From positions 185,408 to 249,407 of the forward strand of contig NZ_BDAZ01000012.1 of assembly GCF_001612725.1 (NCBI RefSeq): 64,000 bases of DNA, in the 5' to 3' direction. The notes below the pieces were generated by a model, which saw only the letters and a list, made by a program, of their open reading frames with translations, had not been told where the DNA came from and did no database searches. Every line of letters starts with the position of its first letter. Position 1 is the first letter of the stretch. This stretch comes from Nocardia anaemiae NBRC 100462. GTDB lineage: Bacteria > Actinomycetota > Actinomycetes > Mycobacteriales > Mycobacteriaceae. This document shows, piece by piece, positions 38,146-46,754 of the stretch. Both the position numbers and the translations under genes were made by a program.

Positions 38146-39918
38146 ATGCGGACCAAGCAGTCGCGACGAACATTCATGAGAAACGCCGCCATGGTCGGTG
38201 GTGTCGCAGCCGCCATGACATTGGCGCCCACCGGCGGTCGGGCCAGCGCCCAGCCGGGCCGATCCGTGGCGGTCTTCGGCGCGGGGCCCGCGGGTCTGAC
38301 CGCGGCGCACGAACTAGCCGAACGCGGCTTCGCGGTCACGGTGTACGAGAAGCTCGGCGCCTTCGGCGGCAAGACCCGCAGTATCTACGCCGACGGGCTA
38401 CCCGGCGAACACGGATTCCGCAGCTTCTTCGGCTTCTATCACAATCTGCCCGATACGCTGCGCCGGATCCCCTTCCCCGGCAACGCGAACGGCGTATGGG
38501 ACAACCTGGTGCGACTCAATGCGGCAATGATCGCGGGCATGGATCGGCACAATCTCACCGTCCCCCTGCCGCTCCCACTGCCGTTGTCCCAATTTCCGAT
38601 GACGCCTAAAGGATTCATCGACTCTGTCGCATCGGTTTTCGAATCGCTGTTCCGGCTGCCGCTGCCCGAGGCGGTCTTCGCCGCGGAGCGCTTGGCCGTC
38701 TACGTCTCCAGCAGCACCGAGCGCAAGCTAGGGCAGTGGGAGCGTATGACCTGGACCGATTTCGCGCGCCTGGACAACTCGTCCCCGGAATACAATCGCT
38801 TCCTGGGCGACGGCTTCATCCGCGAACTCGTCGCCACCAAATCCGCCAACTGCAGCGCACATTCGATCGGGCTGGTCGGCGAGGAATATGTCTGGTCGCT
38901 GCTGAACCTCAACAACGACAGCGACGGCAAGGGCAACGACCGTGTGCTCAACGGCCCCACCACCGAGGCGTGGATCAATCCGTGGATCGACTATCTGCGC
39001 TCGATCGGCGTGACTTTCCAACTCGGCCAGCGTCTTTCGGGCTTCGACAGCGACGGCGCGCATCTCACCTCGGCCACCGTGACCGACCAGGGCGGCGCGC
39101 GTCATCGGGTGGAGGCCGACTACTACCTCTGCGCCATCCCGCTCGACAAGTTCCCCGACGTGCTCACCGACGATATGGCCGCGGCCGACCCGAATCTCGA
39201 GCGCATCCGGAACCTGCAGGCCGCCTGGATGGTCGGCATCCAATTCTTCCTGCGCAAACGCGTGGACCTGGCCAATGGCCACGTCGGCTACAACGACGCG
39301 CCATGGGGACTGACCTCGATCAGCGAGGCGCAATTCTGGCGACGGCCGCTGACCACCTACGGCGACGGCACCGTCCAGGATGTGTTGTCCGCCATCATCT
39401 CCGAATGGGAAGAGCCGGGCACCTTCAACCGCAAGCCCGCCATGCAGTGCACCCCCGAGGAGATCGCCAGCGAAACCTGGGCGCAGATCAAGGCGCACGT
39501 CAATGACGACGGCGAAGTCCAGCTCAGCGACGATATGTTGCACTCCTGGATGATCGACCCGGCCCTCACCGATGCTGGCACGCCCGAAATCGCCTACGAC
39601 GACGCGATTTTCATCCAGAACCCCGGCTCGTGGTCCGACCGCCCCGACGCCGCCACCGCAATCGACAACCTCTTCCTCGCAGGCGACTGGATCAAGACCG
39701 GCATGAATGTCGCCTGCATGGAGGGCGCGAACGAAGGCGGCCGCCTCGCCGCCAATGCCATCCTGCACGCATCCGGCTCATCGGCCGGACTCGCCATTGT
39801 CACCCCCCGCTTCACCATGCCGCTCTGGGAACCGCTCAAACTCGTCGACCGCGAGCTCTACAAAGCGGGCCAACCCAATATGTTCGACATCATCGACCGT
39901 CGCTACCCGATCCGGTAG
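38146..39918 (+). CDS. Tat-exported FAD-dependent oxidoreductase (amine oxidase/phytoene desaturase-like)
   Basis: A 590-residue flavoprotein. The N-terminus carries a twin-arginine signal (SRRTFM, Arg7-Arg8) and a hydrophobic stretch, with likely cleavage near residue 35. Next is the FAD-binding Rossmann motif GAGPAG (45-50) with the ribose-binding Glu68. Near the C-terminus a second FAD motif (LFLAGDW followed by MEGANEGGRLAA) is typical of the phytoene desaturase/hydroxysqualene dehydroxylase branch. Start: ATG 38146 with GGGAG upstream, which gives the Tat signal; longer in-frame starts to 38002 add a non-signal leader. It probably oxidises a lipid or polyene outside the membrane; the substrate is unknown. 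The SDR gene follows after 29 bases. Confidence 0.85.
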   Translation: MRTKQSRRTFMRNAAMVGGVAAAMTLAPTGGRASAQPGRSVAVFGAGPAGLTAAHELAERGFAVTVYEKLGAFGGKTRSIYADGLPGEHGFRSFFGFYHNLPDTLRRIPFPGNANGVWDNLVRLNAAMIAGMDRHNLTVPLPLPLPLSQFPMTPKGFIDSVASVFESLFRLPLPEAVFAAERLAVYVSSSTERKLGQWERMTWTDFARLDNSSPEYNRFLGDGFIRELVATKSANCSAHSIGLVGEEYVWSLLNLNNDSDGKGNDRVLNGPTTEAWINPWIDYLRSIGVTFQLGQRLSGFDSDGAHLTSATVTDQGGARHRVEADYYLCAIPLDKFPDVLTDDMAAADPNLERIRNLQAAWMVGIQFFLRKRVDLANGHVGYNDAPWGLTSISEAQFWRRPLTTYGDGTVQDVLSAIISEWEEPGTFNRKPAMQCTPEEIASETWAQIKAHVNDDGEVQLSDDMLHSWMIDPALTDAGTPEIAYDDAIFIQNPGSWSDRPDAATAIDNLFLAGDWIKTGMNVACMEGANEGGRLAANAILHASGSSAGLAIVTPRFTMPLWEPLKLVDRELYKAGQPNMFDIIDRRYPIR

Positions 39919-39947
39919 CCGACCAGGGCCTTCCATAGGCTCGCGCC

Positions 39948-40841
39948 ATGCGCGTACTTGTCACGGGAGCTGCGGGTTACCTCGGTCGGGCCGTCGTCGC
40001 GGCCTTGGCGGCGGCCGGGCACGACACCGTCGCCATGGTGCATTCGGAGCAGCCGAACATCGCGCATGCCAACCAGATCCGCGTTGCCGACCTGCTCGAC
40101 TCAGATGCACTTCGCAGCGCTGTCGACGGCATGGATGCGGTGTGTCACCTGGCCGGGCTGACCCGGGTGCGGGAGTCGATGGCCGACCCACTCTGGTACT
40201 TCGGTGTCAACACCGTCGGGACCATCGCCCTACTCGATGCCATGTCGACCGCCGAGGTGCCCCGGCTGGTATTCGCCTCGACCGGCGCGATCTACGGCGA
40301 TGTCGGTGGGCGGCCGATCACCGAGGAACTCCCCGATAACCCACCCCATCCGTACGCGAGCAGCAAGCTGGCGGCCGAAGCAGCCGTCGAAGCCCACGAT
40401 GCCGCCGCTGCTGTACTTCGGCTGTCGAATGTGGCGGGCGGATGCGATCCTGACCCCACTCGGCTCATCCCGAGGGTGCTCAGAGCTGCGGCACGGAATG
40501 AACCGTTGCAGGTCAACGGCGACGGCACCTCGGTCCGTGACTATGTGCACCTTTCCGATGCCGTGAATGCGTTCGTAGCCGCGCTCGAACACCTGCCATC
40601 GCCGGGCACGACCGAGCGGTACGTGATCGGTAGCGGTCGGGGCGCGAGTGTCCGCCAGGTTGTTGCCGCCGTCGAAAAGGTATCGGGACGTCGCGTGCCA
40701 CTCGTCCATCGCCCGGCGGTGCCGGAGCCGAGCGCGCTGGTCGCCGATCCCGCCAAGGCGATGAACCAATTGGATTGGGTGCCAACGTATTCCGATATCG
40801 CGGCGATAGTCGACCAGATGTGGCGGGTCTACTCGGACTAG
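39948..40841 (+). CDS. NAD-dependent epimerase/dehydratase (extended SDR)
   Basis: A 297-residue cytoplasmic oxidoreductase. Nucleotide-binding GxxGxxG is GAAGYLG (7-13); the catalytic residues are S111/T112 in the FASTGAIYG strand and Y136-x3-K140 (YASSK). Later segments (LRLSNVAGG and SVRDYVHLSDAV) match the sugar-nucleotide epimerase (GalE-like) branch. It lies 29 bases behind the FAD oxidoreductase, so co-transcription is likely. No good ribosome binding site is seen. The substrate may be a nucleotide sugar, a steroid or another hydroxyl compound. Confidence 0.88.
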   Translation: MRVLVTGAAGYLGRAVVAALAAAGHDTVAMVHSEQPNIAHANQIRVADLLDSDALRSAVDGMDAVCHLAGLTRVRESMADPLWYFGVNTVGTIALLDAMSTAEVPRLVFASTGAIYGDVGGRPITEELPDNPPHPYASSKLAAEAAVEAHDAAAAVLRLSNVAGGCDPDPTRLIPRVLRAAARNEPLQVNGDGTSVRDYVHLSDAVNAFVAALEHLPSPGTTERYVIGSGRGASVRQVVAAVEKVSGRRVPLVHRPAVPEPSALVADPAKAMNQLDWVPTYSDIAAIVDQMWRVYSD

Positions 40842-41211
40842 CGGTGCTGCTACTCCCGGATGTGGCAGCGCGGATCGGTCCGTTGCTGTCGCTGGATTGC
40901 CTCGGCATCCGCGTTGCCCTCATCGAACGCTCCTGTCGTCCGAACCGGCGCGAAGCAGGCAAGCGGCCGGTTATGTTACTCGAGATTCTCGATGATTTGA
41001 ACCGAGTGTAGCTGGTTGTACTGGGTTCTCTACCGAGATTCACCGAACTAAGTGTTCTCAAGTTCTTCCACAGCCGACGGAATCATGCGTAACATACGGA
41101 CCCATACCCGACCGATCGCAGCGTGATCGGCCGCACTCGCGCCGCAGCGATACCTCGTCCCGGTGCGTATCGGCCGTGCCGCGCGGGCGGCGCGAGAAAG
41201 GACACAGGCGC
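40842..41211 (+). other. Intergenic control region upstream of the mce operon
   Basis: 370 bases without a supportable gene. The sequence is locally richer in A+T around 40975-41095. It contains a small perfect palindrome CGAGA-T-TCTCG (40981-40991) and a possible -10 (TAACAT) near 41090. I expect the mce promoter and an operator for a TetR regulator here but cannot fix either with confidence. Confidence 0.4.
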
Positions 41212-41436
41212 ATGCTCGAGAAGCTGGATCGAATATTCAGCTACGAGATGAAGGTCTCCGAATTCCTCGGCACCATCATCATTCTCGCCATTCCATACGG
41301 GATCGTCGGCCTCATCTGGACGCTGACCCACACCAGCCATCTGCATCGCATGCACGGCATCGACGTGGTCATCTCCTTCCTCGGCTCGATCGTGTGCTGG
41401 CCGGTGCTCACCTTCTCGAATGTGTGCATGACCTGA
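41212..41436 (+). CDS. Small membrane protein leading the mce operon, 74 residues
   Basis: No family recognised. Two hydrophobic segments are clear, about residues 17-38 (FLGTIIILAIPYGIVGLIW) and 48-70, preceded by a charged N-terminus (MLEKLDRIFSYEMK). Start: ATG 41212 with AAAGGA upstream. It overlaps the next gene as TGATG, and that one overlaps yrbEA, so it is translated as part of the mce operon. It may assist the YrbE permease or the assembly of the transporter; this is inference from position. Confidence 0.7.
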   Translation: MLEKLDRIFSYEMKVSEFLGTIIILAIPYGIVGLIWTLTHTSHLHRMHGIDVVISFLGSIVCWPVLTFSNVCMT

Positions 41437-41624
41437 TGATGATCTTGGTTTGGCTCATCGACATCTTGGTGATCGGCGTCAAGATCCTCGGGGGGCGGAT
41501 GAAAGTCAATCCGGTGCTGCGCTTCGGGCTCTGGCTCGCCGTGCTCAGCACCGCCTTCGCGGGTATCGCCGTGGTCGGCTATCTCCTCGTCCTGCTGCAG
41601 CATCAACTCAGCGGGTCGGCATGA
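41436..41624 (+). CDS. Small membrane protein coupled to yrbEA, 62 residues
   Basis: Two predicted membrane helices (LVWLIDILVIGVKIL and LAVLSTAFAGIAVVGYLLVL) flank a short positive loop (GGRMKVNP). ATG at 41436 overlaps the previous stop, and its own stop overlaps the yrbEA start as ATGA. I know of no characterised homologue. Tight coupling on both sides makes it a candidate accessory subunit of the Mce importer. Confidence 0.7.
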   Translation: MMILVWLIDILVIGVKILGGRMKVNPVLRFGLWLAVLSTAFAGIAVVGYLLVLLQHQLSGSA

Positions 41625-42472
41625 GCAGCCAAAGCACCGAAAGGCCAACGGATTTAGAACGCGCGGTCGAAGACCTGAAAGGCTTGTGGCAACGGCATCC
41701 ACAGCGATCACTGGAGACGTTGGGTCGCCAGGTCCGGCTCATGCGCGATGCCTTCGCAGAGATGCTGCGCGCGATGTTGGTGCGCCGCTTCCCCTTTCAC
41801 GAGTTCATCAAGCAGTGCGCGTTCATGGCGAGCGTTTCGGCCGCACCGACCGTATTCGTCGCGATTCCGGTCGCCGTCGTCGTCTCGATCCAGGTCGGTG
41901 CGCTGGTGAATCAGGTTGGTGCGACGACCTTTATCGGCGCGGTCAGTGGTCTCGGCATTATTCGGCAGGGTGCGCCGCTGGTCACCTCGCTGATGATTGC
42001 GGGTGCGGTCGGTTCGGCCATCTGCGCCGACCTCGGCTCTCGCACCATTCGCGAGGAGATCGACGCGATGATGGTGATGGGTGTCGATCCGGTGCGCCGA
42101 CTGGTCGCGCCGCGACTGCTGGCCGCAATCCTGGTCAGCATCCTGCTGTGCGGATTCGTGGTCTTCGTCGGGTTCGCGACCGGCTATATGTTCAACGTGT
42201 ACGCCCAGGGCGGCACGGCGGGTTCGTTCATCAGCACCTTCGCCTCCTTCGCGGTGGCGAACGATCTGGTGATCGCGCTGGTGAAGGCCGCCATCTTCGG
42301 TGCGCTCACCGCCATCATCGCCTGCGATATCGGTCTGCACACCAAGGGCGGTCCCGGCGGGGTCGCCAACTCGGTGAATGCGGCGGTGGTCAACTCGGCG
42401 CTGATGTTGTTCGCGACGAACATCATCATCACCCAGATCTACAACACGCTGTTCCCGGCGAAGGTGATCTGA
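41621..42472 (+). CDS. yrbEA: YrbE-type (MlaE family) permease, first of pair
   Basis: A 283-residue inner-membrane permease of an Mce ABC-type lipid importer. It has an amphipathic N-terminus, about five to six membrane segments, and the conserved cytoplasmic EEIDAMMVMGVDP motif that contacts the ATPase. ATG at 41621 overlaps the preceding stop. Followed after one base by its partner yrbEB. The MceG/Mkl ATPase that powers such systems is not in the window and is probably encoded elsewhere, as in mycobacteria. Confidence 0.93.
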   Translation: MSSQSTERPTDLERAVEDLKGLWQRHPQRSLETLGRQVRLMRDAFAEMLRAMLVRRFPFHEFIKQCAFMASVSAAPTVFVAIPVAVVVSIQVGALVNQVGATTFIGAVSGLGIIRQGAPLVTSLMIAGAVGSAICADLGSRTIREEIDAMMVMGVDPVRRLVAPRLLAAILVSILLCGFVVFVGFATGYMFNVYAQGGTAGSFISTFASFAVANDLVIALVKAAIFGALTAIIACDIGLHTKGGPGGVANSVNAAVVNSALMLFATNIIITQIYNTLFPAKVI

Positions 42473-42473
42473 G

Positions 42474-43337
42474 ATGGGTACCCGATACACCCCGCCCGCC
42501 CTGAAGCCGTTTCGCGCGGTGGGCGCGGTCGCCAGCGTGCCGATTCAGGCCAACCGGCGACTCGGCCATCAGGCGATCACCTTCTGCCAAGCGGTCGCGG
42601 CGATTCCGTTCGTGCTCAGGCACTATCGCAAGGAAGTGCTGCGGCTGACCGCCGATGTCGGCTGGGGCAATGGTTCGCTCATCGTCGGCGGCGGCACGGT
42701 CGGCGTGGTCATCATCCTGTGCGGATTCGGCGGGATCACCGTCGGCATGGAGTCCTACACCGCGCTGAATCTGCTCACCATGAATCCGCTGACCGGCGCG
42801 ATCTCTGGTTTCGCGACCACGCGTGAAATCGGTCCGATCCTGGCGACTCTGGCCTTCGCCATCCAGGCGGGCTGTCGCTTCACCGCGCAATTGGGTGCGA
42901 TGCGGATCTCCGAGGAGATCGATGCGCTGGAATCCATTGCCATCCGGCCACTTCCATATCTGGTCACCACGCGGATGATCGCCGCCACGCTGACCATCGT
43001 CCCGCTCTACAGCGTCGGCCTCGCCGTCGCGTATCTGATGACGAAGCTGGCCGTGCTATTCCTCGGCGGCACCTCCGCTGGCACCTACGACCACTACTTC
43101 TTCCAGTTCCTCAACGGTATCGATGTCCTGTTCTCGGTCGTCAAAGTGGTTGTGTTCGTCCTCATTTCGACCTTTATCCAGTGCTACTACGGCTATATCG
43201 CCACCGGCGGTCCGGAAGGCGTCGGCCACGCCGCGGGCCGTGCGATCAAGATGGTGATCGTCGTCATGGTGTTTGTGAATCTGTTTCTGACCCTTGCGAT
43301 CTGGGGAATCGACCCCGGATTCCGGATTTCGGGATAG
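42474..43337 (+). CDS. yrbEB: YrbE-type (MlaE family) permease, second of pair
   Basis: A 287-residue partner permease. The coupling motif is present in the variant SEEIDALESIAIRP. Multiple membrane spans include a Gly-rich region (LIVGGGTVGVVIILCGFGG) and ALNLLTMNP. It abuts mceA with no spacer (its TAG is immediately followed by the GTG start). It forms the heterodimeric membrane channel with YrbEA under the Mce ring proteins. Confidence 0.93.
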   Translation: MGTRYTPPALKPFRAVGAVASVPIQANRRLGHQAITFCQAVAAIPFVLRHYRKEVLRLTADVGWGNGSLIVGGGTVGVVIILCGFGGITVGMESYTALNLLTMNPLTGAISGFATTREIGPILATLAFAIQAGCRFTAQLGAMRISEEIDALESIAIRPLPYLVTTRMIAATLTIVPLYSVGLAVAYLMTKLAVLFLGGTSAGTYDHYFFQFLNGIDVLFSVVKVVVFVLISTFIQCYYGYIATGGPEGVGHAAGRAIKMVIVVMVFVNLFLTLAIWGIDPGFRISG

Positions 43338-44726
43338 GTGGCGATGCTGCTCGATCCAAGTGGGCGCGGACCCACCGCACGTCAACTCACCCTCGCCGGA
43401 ATCGCCATGGCCACGGCGGCGGCATTGCTGCTGTACCTGCTCGGCCTGCGCTATACCGGATATTTCCAGGACAAGGTGTCGGTCGTCGCCGTGCTCACCA
43501 GCACCGGCGACGGGCTGCCCACCCATGCCGATGTGAAATTCCGCGGCATGGTCGTGGGTTCGGTGGCCGGTGTCGATGTCGTCGCCAGGGGCGAACGTCA
43601 AAATGCGGCATTGGATCTGAAACCCGCTGTGGCTGGCCTGGTTCCGGCGAATGTCACGGCGCGGGTGATCCCCAACAATATCTTCGGCGTGACCGCCATC
43701 GAACTCGTCGACAACGGGCACGCGACCGAAACCCTGCGCGCCGGCGCGCGAATTCTCGAGGACACCAGCGAAGGGACAGTGCGGTTGCAGACCACGCTCA
43801 GTGTGCTGCGCGATGTGCTCGACCACATCCAGCCGGAGAAGCTGGGCCGGGTGCTCGCGACACTCGCCGACGCGCTGGATCCCGCCGCGCGGGTGCCGGG
43901 TTCCACCATCGAACGCCTCGATACCTGGCTCACCCAGGTGCACGCGATTCCCGGCATCGGCGATCTGCTCGGCAATCTCGGCCGGGCGGTGACGGCGCTG
44001 AGCGTTTCGGCGCCGGAGCTGGTCGGTGTGCTCTCCGATTCGGTGACCACGGCGCGCACACTCACCGAGCGGCGCGACAACCTGGTCGCACTGCTGACCA
44101 ATGCCAGCGGCGCGGTCGATTCGCTCAATTCGCTGTTCGCACGCAATCCGGACGCCGGGAAGGATCTGGTCGTCGGACTCGACGGCCTGTTCGGCGGTCT
44201 GGCCAGGGATCCGCAGGCCATCCCGGATACCGCCGCCAACCTCAATGCCACGCTGCGGCGACTCGGCACGGCCTTCGGATTCGGACCGGGTCGGCTGGTG
44301 TGGAAGATGGATGTCAGCTTCACGCCGTTCCAGCAGTACACGGCCAAGGACTGTCCGCACTACGGCACCATGTCCGGTCCGCGCTGTGGTGGTAGTACGG
44401 TGCCGGATGTCGCACCGCCGCAGGAGTTTCCGCTGCAGCTGATGCCGCAGCGGTTGGCAGCCGCGGGTCCAGCGCCCCTTGCTCCAACGCAAGGCCTACC
44501 AGGTATTCCCGGACTACCGAGTATTCCCGGGCTGCCGACGATTCCGGGCAGCACCGCACCAGCGGCGGATCGATCGGCCCAGCCGAATTCGGATCTGCGC
44601 GGCCTCGATGCCGCGGCGGCGATCGTCGGCGGCCGACCGACCACCGCGCAGTACCTGCTAATGGCTCCGATACTCGCCGGTGGCTCGGTGACCGTCTACG
44701 ACACCGCACCGGACGAGGGGCGGTGA
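43338..44726 (+). CDS. mceA: Mce family protein A
   Basis: A 462-residue cell-envelope protein. One N-terminal membrane helix (about 18-37) is followed by the MCE domain (VSVVAVLTSTGDGLPTHADV, then FRGMVVGSV), helical coils, and a Pro-rich C-terminus with three GLPxIP units (44493-44546). Mce proteins assemble with permeases to carry lipids or sterols across the periplasm. A GTG at 43338 is used because it abuts yrbEB; an ATG two codons later is the alternative. It is the first of six mce genes in the canonical A-F order. Confidence 0.92.
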   Translation: MAMLLDPSGRGPTARQLTLAGIAMATAAALLLYLLGLRYTGYFQDKVSVVAVLTSTGDGLPTHADVKFRGMVVGSVAGVDVVARGERQNAALDLKPAVAGLVPANVTARVIPNNIFGVTAIELVDNGHATETLRAGARILEDTSEGTVRLQTTLSVLRDVLDHIQPEKLGRVLATLADALDPAARVPGSTIERLDTWLTQVHAIPGIGDLLGNLGRAVTALSVSAPELVGVLSDSVTTARTLTERRDNLVALLTNASGAVDSLNSLFARNPDAGKDLVVGLDGLFGGLARDPQAIPDTAANLNATLRRLGTAFGFGPGRLVWKMDVSFTPFQQYTAKDCPHYGTMSGPRCGGSTVPDVAPPQEFPLQLMPQRLAAAGPAPLAPTQGLPGIPGLPSIPGLPTIPGSTAPAADRSAQPNSDLRGLDAAAAIVGGRPTTAQYLLMAPILAGGSVTVYDTAPDEGR

Positions 44727-44730
44727 GCAC

Positions 44731-45753
44731 ATGAAATCAGGGAAAGCACTAGCCGGATTCAGTCTGTTCGCCGTGGTCGCGATGCTGCTGACGTACACGA
44801 TCTGGTCGACGCTGCAACGTTCGGTGACCGGCGATACCGATTCGTACTCGGCCACTTTCACCGATGTGCTCGGCCTTCGGGTCGGCGATGACATCCGGAT
44901 GGCGGGTGTGCGGGTCGGGCGCGTCGACGCCATCGATTTCGACGGCGACTACAAGGCGCGGGTGGACTTCCGCATCCAGCGCAACCAGCGCCTGACCACG
45001 ACAACGAAAGCCCTTGTGCGCTACCAGAATCTGATCGGCCAGCGCTATATCGCGCTGGCTCCCGGCAAGGACGAGGGCACCGTGCTGACTGCCGGGTCCG
45101 CGATTCCCGTCGAGCGCACCGAACCCTCGTTCGATGTGTCATCGCTGCTGTCGGGTTTCGAACCGCTGTTCAGTGTGCTGCAACCGGATCAGGTCAATTC
45201 GCTCTCGGAAACCTTGATCCAGGCCCTGCAGGGCAACAATGTCTCGCTCAGTGCGCTGATCACCCAGGCCGCCGAACTCGCGGGCACCTTCGGTCAGCGG
45301 GACAAGATTCTCGGCGATGTCATCGGCAATCTCAGCAGTGTGATCGCGGGGCTGGCCAATCGCAGCGGCGAATTGGAAACCCTTATCACGCAGGCGCGTT
45401 CACTGGTCGAATCGCTCTACGCACAGGGAGAATCACTGAAGTCCTCGGTCGAAACGGTGGCGAAGTCCACCGATTCGCTGGCGGCGCTGATCGGTCAGGT
45501 GAAGCCGAATCTGGCTCGGGCACAGAACGATGCGACCAGCGGTGTCGCGCTGCTGATCCTCAATGGCGCGTCCTTGGATCAGGCGGCGGTCGAGCTGCCG
45601 ACCGTCCTCAATGGACTCGCCCGGTTCACCAGCTACGGCGCATACGCCAATGCCTACATCTGCTCGCTGGACGTCTCGCTGTGGGGCGTGCTGCTGCCAC
45701 CCGGCCTGTTCTCGCAGGTCGGCGGCAATTCTCATTCGGAGGTCTGCCGATGA
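44731..45753 (+). CDS. mceB: Mce family protein B
   Basis: A 340-residue protein: membrane anchor at about residues 8-28, MCE domain (YSATFTDVLGLRVGDDIRMA, then GVRVGRV), and a long helical tail rich in Leu and Ser. It starts four bases after mceA and its last four bases overlap mceC. Part of the lipid-transport complex; the substrate is unknown. Confidence 0.92.
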   Translation: MKSGKALAGFSLFAVVAMLLTYTIWSTLQRSVTGDTDSYSATFTDVLGLRVGDDIRMAGVRVGRVDAIDFDGDYKARVDFRIQRNQRLTTTTKALVRYQNLIGQRYIALAPGKDEGTVLTAGSAIPVERTEPSFDVSSLLSGFEPLFSVLQPDQVNSLSETLIQALQGNNVSLSALITQAAELAGTFGQRDKILGDVIGNLSSVIAGLANRSGELETLITQARSLVESLYAQGESLKSSVETVAKSTDSLAALIGQVKPNLARAQNDATSGVALLILNGASLDQAAVELPTVLNGLARFTSYGAYANAYICSLDVSLWGVLLPPGLFSQVGGNSHSEVCR

Positions 45754-46754
45754 CCGCATTGCTGAGTCGGAGGCGCAATCGCCTGTTGTGGCTCGGACTG
45801 CTCGCGGCGGGTTCGGTCGTCGTGCTGCTGGTCGGCTCGAGTGCGTTATCGCAGGCGCATCTGGGCGATAAGACGATTCACGCCGAGTTCGCGCAGGCGG
45901 CGGGCCTGCGATCGGGAGCGTCGGTGGATGTCTCCGGCATCGAGGTCGGCGCGGTGAGTGCCGTGCGACTCGACGGCGCGAAGGTCGTCGTGGACCTGAA
46001 GGTGCGCAAGGATCTTCGCCTCGGGCCCGATGCCTCGGCCGCCATCAAGATGACGACCATTCTCGGCAAGCTGCACATCGAATTGCTGCCGGGAAATGGC
46101 AAAGGACTGCCGGACAATCGAATTCCGCTGAAGCAGACCTCGGTGCCCTACAACCTCGGCAAGGTTCTCCGGGATCCGACCTACAAATCGTCCTTCGAGC
46201 GGATCGAACGCCTGGATCCGGCGAAACTGCGGCAGTCACTGGATGTGCTCAGCCAGCAGATGGGTGACTCCCCACAGCTCACCGTCGAGGCGCTGAACAG
46301 CATAGGCGCGCTGGCCAAGGTGATCAATGATCGCCGCGACGAGGTGGACACCCTGCTGAAGAGCATGGATCAGGTGGCCCAGCTGGCCTCCGACAACCGC
46401 AATAGCGTGCTGCTGCTACTGACGCGCGGCGAGGCCATCGGCAATGCCGTCGCGCTGCGCCAGAACCTGCTGAAACAACTGCTCGACAATGTCGCGAGCC
46501 TGTCGAGGTTGCTGCAGGAGATGGGGCTGGAGAACCAGGATCAACTCGGTCCGCTCATCCAGAATCTGAACACCATGTCCGAGGGCCTGGAAAAGAACCG
46601 GGACAACCTCGATTCGCTCTACGAGATCATGCCGGTCGCACTGCGGCAGTTCAACAATGCCTTCGGCAATGGCCCCTACGGCGATGTGTGGGCGCCGTGG
46701 GTTTTTCCGGACAACTGGCTGTGCTTTGCCCAAGCCGTACAGGGGTGCAACTGA
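45750..46754 (+). CDS. mceC: Mce family protein C
   Basis: A 334-residue protein with an N-terminal anchor (LLWLGLLAAGSVVVLLVG), MCE domain (AEFAQAAGLRSGASVDVSG) and an extended coil region (SLSRLLQEMGLENQDQLGPL). ATG at 45750 in an ATGA overlap with mceB; the longer frame from 45681 is rejected because it runs inside mceB. The C-terminus ends in a Trp/Cys-containing segment typical of MceC (DVWAPWVFPDNWLCFAQ). Confidence 0.92.
   Translation: MTALLSRRRNRLLWLGLLAAGSVVVLLVGSSALSQAHLGDKTIHAEFAQAAGLRSGASVDVSGIEVGAVSAVRLDGAKVVVDLKVRKDLRLGPDASAAIKMTTILGKLHIELLPGNGKGLPDNRIPLKQTSVPYNLGKVLRDPTYKSSFERIERLDPAKLRQSLDVLSQQMGDSPQLTVEALNSIGALAKVINDRRDEVDTLLKSMDQVAQLASDNRNSVLLLLTRGEAIGNAVALRQNLLKQLLDNVASLSRLLQEMGLENQDQLGPLIQNLNTMSEGLEKNRDNLDSLYEIMPVALRQFNNAFGNGPYGDVWAPWVFPDNWLCFAQAVQGCN

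Noticed and set aside
43056..44492. Leftward open frame of 478 codons across yrbEB and mceA
   Set aside because: Crosses two well-supported, opposite-strand genes and has His/Arg/Gly-rich translation.
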